Below, piece after piece: positions 1 through 6,486 of a stretch of 32,875 nt of DNA. The stretch's first letter is position 1, and each line of letters starts with the position of its first letter. The DNA lies in contig SVNX01000025.1 of assembly GCA_015066665.1 (NCBI GenBank), forward strand, positions 1-32,875, read 5' to 3'. The notes under the pieces were generated by a model that was not told where the DNA came from, searched no databases, and saw only the letters and a list, made by a program, of their open reading frames with translations. The stretch is from Ruminococcus sp. Lineage in GTDB: Bacteria; Bacillota; Clostridia; Oscillospirales; Ruminococcaceae. The translations under genes and the position numbers were made by a program.

Positions 1-36
1 ACGAAGCTCGGTTTTTACTTCTCTGATCGTTGGCAT
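1..36 (-). CDS. 5' end of an unidentified gene (partial)
   Basis: An ATG at 36-34 on the minus strand is preceded by GAAAGGAG (45-52) at good spacing, and the 12 codons up to the window edge are open. They encode MPTIREVKTELR. This is too little to identify a product. The gene is codirectional with the lipoprotein gene at 192-1010 but lies beyond a hairpin at 163-186, so it is probably a separate transcription unit. The call as a gene start rests only on the ribosome binding site and the open frame. Confidence 0.55.
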   Translation of the reverse strand, partial: MPTIREVKTELR

Positions 37-162
37 ATTCTCTGCTCCTTTCGGGGTAAATCCCTTTGGAACTATTTTATCACATTTTTAGTGCCGAATC
101 AACGTTAGGGTGTGGTTGGCGGTTACCGTCCTTTGAACCTAATAAGGATTTTTGACAGACTG

Positions 163-186
163 ACACCCCCGACGCATCGGGGGTGT
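163..186. terminator. GC-rich hairpin after lipoprotein gene
   Basis: A 10-bp perfect stem, ACACCCCCGA (163-172) with TCGGGGGTGT (177-186), encloses the loop CGCA. It begins 6 bp beyond the stop codon of the minus-strand lipoprotein gene, where a terminator is expected. The T-rich tail is better on the plus strand (TTTTGGTTATTT) than on the minus strand, so termination in the minus direction may be weak or may depend on the stem alone. Confidence 0.6.
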
Positions 187-191
187 TTTGG

Positions 192-1010
192 TTATTTCAG
201 CTGTGCCATGATTTGATCATAGGTGGATTCGGCGTAGAGGAATGTGAGCTTCTGTCCCATGGGATCATAGGAGAGGGCTTCCTCTTCGCTGATGCGTTCC
301 GTACCGTTCATGTAGTAGATGGTATGCTCACCGTCTGCCACCCAGGCTTCGTATTCACCTTCATCGGGCTGATCGTTTTCGTTCAGATCATTAAAGTGAT
401 ACAATTCGAGATAGTAGTCCGATACGATCTCGTGATTTGCATCGATTTTCATATAGGATGCATAGCCAAGCAATCCTGCATAGTCGTGGTTATAATTATA
501 GATCTGATTGCCACGGGGCATGTAATAGTATCCATTATTGCCCATTGCACCCCAGGGCCAGCCGCCCATCAGTTCAAAAACGGAGCCGTCATCATACATA
601 TACAAAAAGTCACTGGCCATCCCGGATACAAGAAGCTCCGGCACATCGTCCTCATCCACATAGACGAGATCATAATGATAGTCCGAGCCCTCAGCAGCAA
701 AACGCTCCACAATCTCCCTGTACGCTTCATGGTAGCCGCCGGACGGTGCTGCAGTCTCCTTGCCGATCTGGATGCCGATGGACAGTCCTGCCTGTGTGGT
801 AGGAGCTTCTGTCGGAGGTTCGGTAGGGGGGAGTGTGGTGGGGATTTCCGTAGGTGCTTCGGTCGGCGGTGGTGTCGGGGCAGTTGTTTCCGCTTGAAAG
901 GGGATGAAAGCGGATTCAGTGGATTCTGTCTGCGAGCCGCAGCCGGTCAGTCCGATAGCCGAAAGAATGGCGATGAGCAGCAGAGCAGTCATTTTCGTTG
1001 TATGTCGCAT
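192..1010 (-). CDS. Secreted lipoprotein of unknown function
   Basis: The 272-residue product has a classic lipoprotein signal: a basic start (MRHTTK), a hydrophobic stretch, and the lipobox LTGC near residues 21-24, so the mature protein should be anchored to the outer face of the membrane. Residues about 40-75 form a Thr/Pro/Glu linker with PTEPPTEAPTT-like repeats. The remaining ~195 residues are acidic and rich in Tyr, Asp and Gly, and contain a VYVDEDDVPELLV segment. This resembles small surface proteins of Ruminococcaceae that carry a short acidic repeat, but I do not recognise a named family. The start at 1010 has GGGAGG upstream and a promoter at 1043-1071. It appears to be monocistronic. 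Confidence 0.85.
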   Translation of the reverse strand: MRHTTKMTALLLIAILSAIGLTGCGSQTESTESAFIPFQAETTAPTPPPTEAPTEIPTTLPPTEPPTEAPTTQAGLSIGIQIGKETAAPSGGYHEAYREIVERFAAEGSDYHYDLVYVDEDDVPELLVSGMASDFLYMYDDGSVFELMGGWPWGAMGNNGYYYMPRGNQIYNYNHDYAGLLGYASYMKIDANHEIVSDYYLELYHFNDLNENDQPDEGEYEAWVADGEHTIYYMNGTERISEEEALSYDPMGQKLTFLYAESTYDQIMAQLK

Positions 1011-1042
1011 GGTAGTGTCCTCCCTTGTGATTGATTGATTCC

Positions 1043-1071
1043 ATTATAGCATATAAGGAAAGAGAATTCAA
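1043..1071 (-). promoter_or_regulatory. Promoter of lipoprotein gene
   Basis: On the minus strand, TTGAAT (1066-1071) is followed after exactly 17 bp by TATAAT (1043-1048). The -10 carries an extended TGC just upstream. The distance to the lipoprotein ATG at 1010 leaves a leader of about 25-30 nt. Confidence 0.7.
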
Positions 1072-1098
1072 TAACATGGCGGATACAAATTGATGAAG

Positions 1099-1125
1099 AA
1101 AATCCCCCTCATAGAGGGGGATTTT
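1099..1125. terminator. Terminator after DUF4340 gene
   Basis: AAAATCCCCCTC (1099-1110) pairs with GAGGGGGATTTT (1114-1125) around a 3-nt loop. A/T-rich flanks make it work in either direction. It sits directly after the stop codon of the minus-strand DUF4340 gene and closes the ABC exporter operon. Confidence 0.75.
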
Positions 1126-1128
1126 AAC

Positions 1129-2532
1129 TTAGCTTTCATTTGTTCTGGCAAGGAAGTCCATCATCTTCTCGTAGAAGGTCAGCACGCCGGTGTTGCCGCT
1201 GACGGCACGTCTTCTGACGATCAGCCCTGTGTATTCGCCGTCGATCATCGCCCAGTAGGTCGATTCATCGATCGGGATGAGGGACAGCTCGGAAACAGAA
1301 TCATCTGTCAGAGTGTAGCGGAAGAGAATGGTCGGTTCCGCTTCGTCCGGGATGACAGCCTCCACATCCATCTCCTCGAACTTCAGATTCGTCATGGAAT
1401 CGATGAGGTAGCGTGCCTGCGTGCAGGCGTCCTCGCCCAGTGCATCGATGTCCAGTTCATCGAAAGTGTACTGACCGTTGAGATAATCCATCTCAAGATG
1501 GAAGGTGATATCATCCACAACCGCATCCACAGCCTTGACCTCATCATAGCGGAAGAAAAGCACTTCCTCGGGGATCAGCTCTGTGGCACGGGTATTCAGG
1601 AAGTTTGCTGTGGAAGCAGACAGTGTGGCAATCTGACCGGATTCCTCATAGATCAGATAAACAAAATTGTCGGCCTCCTTCTTGGGCGCAAACTGAATGG
1701 TAGTGGTTGTACCGTCCAGGGTCACGACTTTGAGTGTATGGGACGGCTTGTCGAGACCGAACTGTGCAAGATCCACGGTTTCATCCGCAATGGTGATGAA
1801 GCTGTCCAGCTCATAGCGGACAAGTGCGGTCAGCATGGAGTTGATCTGTGTGTAGTCAAGAGAACAGTTCGGCAGCGGTGTCTTCATTTCCCAGACGGAG
1901 TCGGTGCGGGTCAGATCGAAGTTCACATCCTTGCCCGTGGTCAGACGGATCGATGCAATCTCAATATCAAGCGCATTGATCAGAAACGGGCTCTTGAGCA
2001 TTGAGGTGTCGCCGCTCAGGACGGAGCCTTTTTCAAAGCTGATGCCGAACACAGTCTCGTCATCGGGCTTCTTGACATAGAAGTATTCCTGTGTGGCGGA
2101 GGGCTGTCCGACCTCAAGGGTGTAGGTCGTGTCACCGGCATAGCAGGTGAGAACGGAAGGGGTGGCAAGACCATAGGCGTCCAGATCCTTGCCCTCGGTG
2201 TCGAACTTCTTGTCCGCAGTCAGATGGCTCATGTAGGAGCAGACAACGGAAATATAGCCGGAATTCAGGATGAAATCATGCGGATATTCCTTTTCGGTGA
2301 TGGCCCACTTACTGTTGACCATTTCCATCTGGAAGAAGCCTTCATCCGTATCGAACACGACTTTGTTGATGGAATTGGCATCGAAAGTGAAAAGCTGCAG
2401 GGAAGCGGCTTCGTCTGCTTCGGCCTTTTCCTTCTGACCGATGAAGAAGTCAGCTGCAAAATAACCGGCCAGTGCCAGCACCAGCAGAACGACCGTGCCG
2501 ATGGTGATGAGACGTATTTTTTTTGAACTCAT
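1129..2532 (-). CDS. DUF4340 family protein of gliding-type ABC operon
   Basis: The 467-residue protein has one N-terminal membrane segment (about residues 8-29, after MSSKKIRL) and a long extracytoplasmic part built of repeated beta-rich units, for example LTCYAGDTTYTLEVGQPS and SHTLKVVTLDG. This is the pattern of DUF4340 proteins, which occur beside GldG-like genes. I chose the ATG at 2532 because AAGGAG lies 6 nt upstream and because it overlaps the stop of the upstream gene as ATGA (2529-2532); a longer frame up to 2553 has no such site. It is the last gene of the operon. It probably works with the GldG-like protein and the ABC permease at the outer membrane face. The substrate is unknown. 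Confidence 0.85.
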   Translation of the reverse strand: MSSKKIRLITIGTVVLLVLALAGYFAADFFIGQKEKAEADEAASLQLFTFDANSINKVVFDTDEGFFQMEMVNSKWAITEKEYPHDFILNSGYISVVCSYMSHLTADKKFDTEGKDLDAYGLATPSVLTCYAGDTTYTLEVGQPSATQEYFYVKKPDDETVFGISFEKGSVLSGDTSMLKSPFLINALDIEIASIRLTTGKDVNFDLTRTDSVWEMKTPLPNCSLDYTQINSMLTALVRYELDSFITIADETVDLAQFGLDKPSHTLKVVTLDGTTTTIQFAPKKEADNFVYLIYEESGQIATLSASTANFLNTRATELIPEEVLFFRYDEVKAVDAVVDDITFHLEMDYLNGQYTFDELDIDALGEDACTQARYLIDSMTNLKFEEMDVEAVIPDEAEPTILFRYTLTDDSVSELSLIPIDESTYWAMIDGEYTGLIVRRRAVSGNTGVLTFYEKMMDFLARTNES

Positions 2533-4088
2533 GAATATCTCCTTCCCAGCCATACGCCGGCGCCGATGAGACCCACCAGCAGCGGTACGACAATGAAGAT
2601 CACGGAAAGGGTATTGGCCTCAGTGGCAGAAGCCAGCGTCATGGAATCATAATCCTTGGCCTTGTCTGCAATGCCCATGTCCATATCCAGATCACTGTTA
2701 TGCATCCAGGTGATGGTACTCAGGTACAGATATACGGGTACGATCATATAGTCCGTTGCTGTACCGTTGTCATCGATGAAATCGGCATTGCCGAATACGG
2801 TGATCTTGGCATTGTTTCTGGCGGGATCCTTGGCATACATGGCAAGGTCGAGCACTTCGCCGGTGATATCCTTGGCAGAGATATCGGGATTGCCGCATAC
2901 TTCACCAATGGCCGTGGAGACGTTGTTGCCGGAAGCATCGGTTGTGGGTACGGTCTGCATCAGGGAACCAACTTCTACGATGCCGCCTTCGGCACCGAGA
3001 ATCTGATAAAAGCTGCGGGTGTCGGACATGAAGGCGATGTATCCGTTGTTTTCGGTCATTTCACGCACTTCAGAGGTGATGTCTTCATTGGATTCTGTGT
3101 CGGATGCCACCATGTTCACACGGAACATGTAGGGATCGTTGTTGACATAGAGACTGGCATCGGTCTCCTTGACAATGGAGTAGTCCATGCCGATCTGGAA
3201 ATCCTCCAGAATGGCGGAGATGTTCTTGTAGGCCTGCTTTTCCTCGTTGGGAGACATCAGGAAGGAAATGTTGCCGCCCTGATCGAGATACTCATTGAGC
3301 TTACGCATCTCGTCGTTGCTGATGTCGAGCTTCGGTGCAGCCACAATGATCATTGCAGCATCCTCCGGCACATCCTCGGAATTGCTGAGGTTCAGCTCTT
3401 CAGCAACATAGTTGAAGTTGGTCAGGTTCGCATCAAAGCGTGTGTAATCCCCGGAAAGGCTCTTCTCGCCGTGACCGGTCAGGAAGTATACCTTGGATGT
3501 ACGGCCTGTCACTACGGCATCAATGGCACCGGTGATGCGGTTTTCGCCGTGGAAGTAGGCGGCCTGTACAACGGGATTGCCCTCATCGGACAGGGTATAT
3601 TCATAGGTGTACATTTCTGTACCGGATACATGCTTGGTGTTCTCGCCGCAGCGGAAGAGCATATCGCCCTCCTGCAGAGCATAGCGTCCGTCGGGATTGA
3701 TTTCGTCGAGCATGCCCGGATCCTCATTCGGGTCAAAGGCAACCAGATTGACGCAGTCATAGCTGTCGTATTCGAGCATGGAATAGTACAGTGCCATGTC
3801 GTCATTGCTGGTGCTCAGCAGATCCATGTCAACGAGGAAGTAGAGATCCACCTTTTCGCCCCTTTCCTCGAGCAGGTCAAGATAATCGGTGGAAGTATCG
3901 GACAGCTTGTACAGGCTGGCCGGTGTCATGTCCCATGTGACATCCAGACGGGATGCCAGCAGATTCAGCACGATCACAATCGCCAGTGCCAGCGCAGCCA
4001 GCACCAGGGCATATCCCGTAAAGGACTTTTTCTTGATCGTTTTGATATCAGTCACTGCCTGCTTTTCAGGCGTTACTTTTTGCTCCAT
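2529..4088 (-). CDS. GldG-like ABC transporter auxiliary protein
   Basis: The 519-residue protein has a membrane segment near residues 25-46 (rich in Ala, Leu, Ile and Val), a large extracytoplasmic domain, and a second membrane segment close to the C terminus (SVIFIVVPLLVGLIGAGVW) ending in GRRYS. Between them lie features of the Gldg_ABC_2 / ABC-auxiliary family: a DMTPASLYKLSD segment after the first helix, a VYFLTGHGE segment, and a following Rossmann-like region with MIIVAAPKLDIS and YLDQGGNISFLM. In Bacteroidetes GldG partners GldF and GldA; in Firmicutes the same trio is present without gliding motility and its cargo is unknown. It lies 28 bp after the permease gene with AGAGGGG upstream of the ATG, and overlaps the DUF4340 gene by 4 bp, which implies coupled translation. 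Confidence 0.85.
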   Translation of the reverse strand: MEQKVTPEKQAVTDIKTIKKKSFTGYALVLAALALAIVIVLNLLASRLDVTWDMTPASLYKLSDTSTDYLDLLEERGEKVDLYFLVDMDLLSTSNDDMALYYSMLEYDSYDCVNLVAFDPNEDPGMLDEINPDGRYALQEGDMLFRCGENTKHVSGTEMYTYEYTLSDEGNPVVQAAYFHGENRITGAIDAVVTGRTSKVYFLTGHGEKSLSGDYTRFDANLTNFNYVAEELNLSNSEDVPEDAAMIIVAAPKLDISNDEMRKLNEYLDQGGNISFLMSPNEEKQAYKNISAILEDFQIGMDYSIVKETDASLYVNNDPYMFRVNMVASDTESNEDITSEVREMTENNGYIAFMSDTRSFYQILGAEGGIVEVGSLMQTVPTTDASGNNVSTAIGEVCGNPDISAKDITGEVLDLAMYAKDPARNNAKITVFGNADFIDDNGTATDYMIVPVYLYLSTITWMHNSDLDMDMGIADKAKDYDSMTLASATEANTLSVIFIVVPLLVGLIGAGVWLGRRYS

Positions 4089-4116
4089 AATATGGCCCCT
4101 CTCATAATGTAATTGG

Positions 4117-4851
4117 TCAGACTCTGGTCCAGCGGCGCTTTTCGATAATCAGAATCGTCCAGACCAGAAGCAGCACCGTGACGGTAATGTAGAAGATCAG
4201 ATCCTCCAGACGGAACAGACCCTGGGAGAAATAAACGAAACGACGCTGCATGGAGAACCATTCTACAACGGAATTGACCTGGGGATAGGTTTCCACCAGA
4301 GCGGTGCCCGCAAAGCTGTCAAGGAAGATCAGGCCTTCCATGATGATCTCACCGAGGATCGCTGCAATGATGGCGTGGTTGGTCAGTGCTGACAGCAGCA
4401 CGCCCACAGCAATACAGGCCAGACCCCAGAGGAAGAAGCCGAGATTCGCACAGATCAGGGAAGACCACATGACCTCACCCTTGATCATTGTAACGATCGG
4501 GAAGAACAGGGAAACCACCATCATGAAGAAGAAGACGGTTGCCACGGACAGGAACTTGGCTGCAACGATCTTCGGAACGCTGAGCGGACTCGAGAACAGC
4601 AGCACCTCCGTGCCGCCTCTGCGCTCATCGGCAAAGGTACGCATCGTCAGCAGCGGAATCAGCAGAATGAAATAGAAGAAATTGTTGTAGAAAACATTCG
4701 GGAACGAGAACTTCAGCAGTGAAGTGCCCTCCATCATTGCAATGGACAGAACCAGACTGATGGAGAAAACAAACATGAACAGCGCAGTCAGTACATACGC
4801 AAACGGGGAAAAGAAGAATGACTGCAGTTCCTTTTTATAAAGTGCAAACAT
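4117..4851 (-). CDS. ABC-2 type permease (GldF-like)
   Basis: This 244-residue polytopic membrane protein has about six hydrophobic segments and the ABC-2 permease hallmark RTFADERRGGTEVLLFSSPL near residues 67-86, a cytoplasmic loop found in GldF and related permeases. It starts 2 bp after the stop of the ATPase gene, with GGAGG inside the end of that gene as its ribosome binding site. With the ATPase it should form the membrane channel of an exporter or membrane-remodelling complex that includes the two large extracytoplasmic proteins encoded downstream. The family is clear; the cargo is not. Confidence 0.9.
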   Translation of the reverse strand: MFALYKKELQSFFFSPFAYVLTALFMFVFSISLVLSIAMMEGTSLLKFSFPNVFYNNFFYFILLIPLLTMRTFADERRGGTEVLLFSSPLSVPKIVAAKFLSVATVFFFMMVVSLFFPIVTMIKGEVMWSSLICANLGFFLWGLACIAVGVLLSALTNHAIIAAILGEIIMEGLIFLDSFAGTALVETYPQVNSVVEWFSMQRRFVYFSQGLFRLEDLIFYITVTVLLLVWTILIIEKRRWTRV

Positions 4852-4853
4852 GA

Positions 4854-5885
4854 TCAGGCTTCCTCCTCATTATATAATGTATCATAGGGATTGACTTGTG
4901 CATCCCCGTTGTCGGGCGTTTCGGCAAGCAGATCCTGCAGTGAGGTGCCTTCTGTCTTGTCGTTGACATATTTGAGGAAGACCTGCTCGAGGTTGAGCTT
5001 GGCCATGTTCAGTTCGACCACATTGCACTTGTTGTTCACGAGTGCAGTAAGGATCTCGTTTCTGACATCCTCGGACGCAATCTCAATGGCATAGCCATAG
5101 AGATTGGTGGAGTGGTATGTAATATCGGTTACATCCTTGACGCCGCGGATGTCCTTGAGCAGACGAAGAACAGTGTCCTTGCTGCCCTCGGCCTTGAGCT
5201 GCAGCTGCGTCTTGGCTACCATGCTGTTCTCAAGATTCTCGATGGTGTCAATCGCCACGATCTTACCCTTATTGATGATGACAACACGCTCACAGATGGC
5301 ACTGACTTCACCGAGGATATGGGAGCTGAAGATGATGCTGTGATCCTTCTTCAGATCAAGGATCAGGCTGCGCACTTCCATCACCTGTGTGGGGTCAAGA
5401 CCAACCGTCGGCTCGTCGAGGATCAGTACCTTCGGATTGCCCAGCAGTGCCTGTGCAAAGCCCACACGCTGCTTGTAACCCTTGGACAGATTGCGGATGA
5501 GACGGCGCCGCATGTCAGTGATGTTGAGCCGTGCCATGGCCGATTCTACCTGTGCCTTGCGGTCCTTACGGGGCACAGCCTTGATGCCTGCACAGAAATA
5601 GAGATATTCCTCCACACGCATGTCCGGATAAACCGGCGGGATCTCGGGCAGATAGCCGATGCACTTCTTCGCTTCAGCGGCCTGCTCGGTAATGTCAAAG
5701 CCATTCACGGTGACCGTACCGCCCGTGGAAGGGAGATAACCGGCAATGATGTTCATTGTCGTCGATTTACCGGCACCGTTCGGGCCGAGAAAGCCAAGGA
5801 TTTCATTGTCACGGATCTCGAAATTTATACCACGGACTGCTGGATTTTTACCGTAATACTTCGTCAGATTTTTAATTTCAACCAT
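4854..5885 (-). CDS. ABC transporter ATPase (GldA-like)
   Basis: The 343-residue ATP-binding subunit has Walker A GPNGAGKS (34-41), the signature LSKGYKQ (133-139), Walker B VLILDEP (153-159) and an H-loop SSH, followed by a C-terminal extension of about 120 residues typical of ABC-2 exporters such as NatA and GldA. I placed the start at 5885 because AAAGGAG precedes it by 6 nt; the frame is open upstream to 5972, but the extra 29 residues are not family-like. It is the first gene of a four-gene operon with the permease, the GldG-like protein and DUF4340. No clear promoter was found: the region upstream contains only a partial -10-like CAATAAT. Confidence 0.93.
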   Translation of the reverse strand: MVEIKNLTKYYGKNPAVRGINFEIRDNEILGFLGPNGAGKSTTMNIIAGYLPSTGGTVTVNGFDITEQAAEAKKCIGYLPEIPPVYPDMRVEEYLYFCAGIKAVPRKDRKAQVESAMARLNITDMRRRLIRNLSKGYKQRVGFAQALLGNPKVLILDEPTVGLDPTQVMEVRSLILDLKKDHSIIFSSHILGEVSAICERVVIINKGKIVAIDTIENLENSMVAKTQLQLKAEGSKDTVLRLLKDIRGVKDVTDITYHSTNLYGYAIEIASEDVRNEILTALVNNKCNVVELNMAKLNLEQVFLKYVNDKTEGTSLQDLLAETPDNGDAQVNPYDTLYNEEEA

Positions 5886-6284
5886 AAAAATCTCCTTTCG
5901 CAGAACTTTGCAGCCCTCAATCAGGGCACACATGAATATTATTGCACAAAAACATGTACTGGATATGAACATATTGTGTATTCACGTTCAATTTTCGTCG
6001 GATTGTATAGTTTTATGCACCGATGTGACGACCGGCCTGCGGCAGATGATGCACATGCCGGGAAATGAATGGAAAAACACAGACCATTGACATGGTACAG
6101 GATGAACGTGAAGAATCTGTGAAAGTTTTTGGTGAAACTGCTGAAAAGAAAGAAAAGGATCGCCCGATTCGCAGAATGTTTAGAAATAATCTGAAAACAT
6201 CGTCAAAGTGACCAAAACAATAACTAAGAGCATGTGCGAGTTGACGAAAAAATTGTAATTGAATAGGAGATTTTCTGTAAACGC
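5886..6284. other. Intergenic region between exporter operon and GH48
   Basis: About 400 bp separate the divergent exporter operon and GH48 transcription units. The part nearest the ATPase gene must hold its promoter, but none matches consensus. The middle contains a possible 48-codon plus-strand ORF (6065-6211, listed separately). Composition is more A/T-rich than the flanking genes. I see no tRNA, known riboswitch or mobile element. Confidence 0.6.
6065..6211 (+). CDS. Possible small charged protein (48 aa)
   Basis: ATG at 6065 opens a frame that runs to TGA at 6209-6211. The predicted 48 residues are strongly charged: an acidic/lysine middle (ETAEKKEKDRPIRR) followed by a basic end (MFRNNLKTSSK). 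An in-frame stop at 6047 fixes the ATG as the only ATG start. Against it: there is only a weak CGGGAA in place of a ribosome binding site and no clear promoter. It may be a real small gene, a remnant, or chance. Confidence 0.25.
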   Translation: MNGKTQTIDMVQDEREESVKVFGETAEKKEKDRPIRRMFRNNLKTSSK

Positions 6285-6313
6285 TTGACAAAAAAATAGA
6301 TATCCGATATAAT
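6285..6313 (+). promoter_or_regulatory. Consensus promoter of GH48 gene
   Basis: TTGACA (6285-6290), exactly 17 bp, TATAAT (6308-6313): both hexamers are perfect sigma-A consensus. Transcription should begin near 6320, leaving a leader of about 167 nt before the GH48 ATG. Such a strong promoter fits an enzyme that is among the most abundant secreted proteins in cellulosome producers. Confidence 0.85.
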
Positions 6314-6319
6314 AAATCT

Positions 6320-6486
6320 AAGCAGATACTGTAAACGCAGAGCGTTTGTCAGTAGAATGCGAGCATTTACGTTCTGAATTAGGATGCTGCGGTACAATAA
6401 GAGGATACTGCAGGATTCTAATTGCGCGCGGGAAACCGCAAAATTCAGGGCAAAAGCCCAAATTATTAACGAGAGGGGAAATTACA
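6320..6486 (+). promoter_or_regulatory. Structured 5' leader of GH48 mRNA
   Basis: Four stem-loops can be drawn by eye. P1: TACTG (6327-6331) plus AAACGC (6333-6338) with GCGTTT (6342-6347) plus CAGTA (6350-6354), loop AGA. P2: an 18-position stem, 6377-6394 with 6406-6423, having one G-G mismatch, two G-U pairs and an 11-nt loop CAATAAGAGGA. P3: GCGG (6428-6431) and CCGC (6436-6439) closing a GAAA tetraloop. P4: GGGC (6448-6451) and GCCC (6456-6459) around AAAA. The ribosome binding site GAGGGG (6473-6478) follows in unpaired A/T-rich sequence. It matches no riboswitch class I know. A role in mRNA stability or in ligand or protein binding is inference. Confidence 0.6.

Noticed and set aside
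6013-6291. Minus-strand ORF of 92 codons upstream of GH48
   Set aside because: No ribosome binding site, overlaps the GH48 -35 region, composition like non-coding DNA; the plus-strand 48-codon frame looks better.
6320-6486. A known riboswitch (cyclic di-GMP, cobalamin, T-box or similar) in the GH48 leader
   Set aside because: Stem order and loop sequences do not fit any class I remember; there is no terminator before the start codon.
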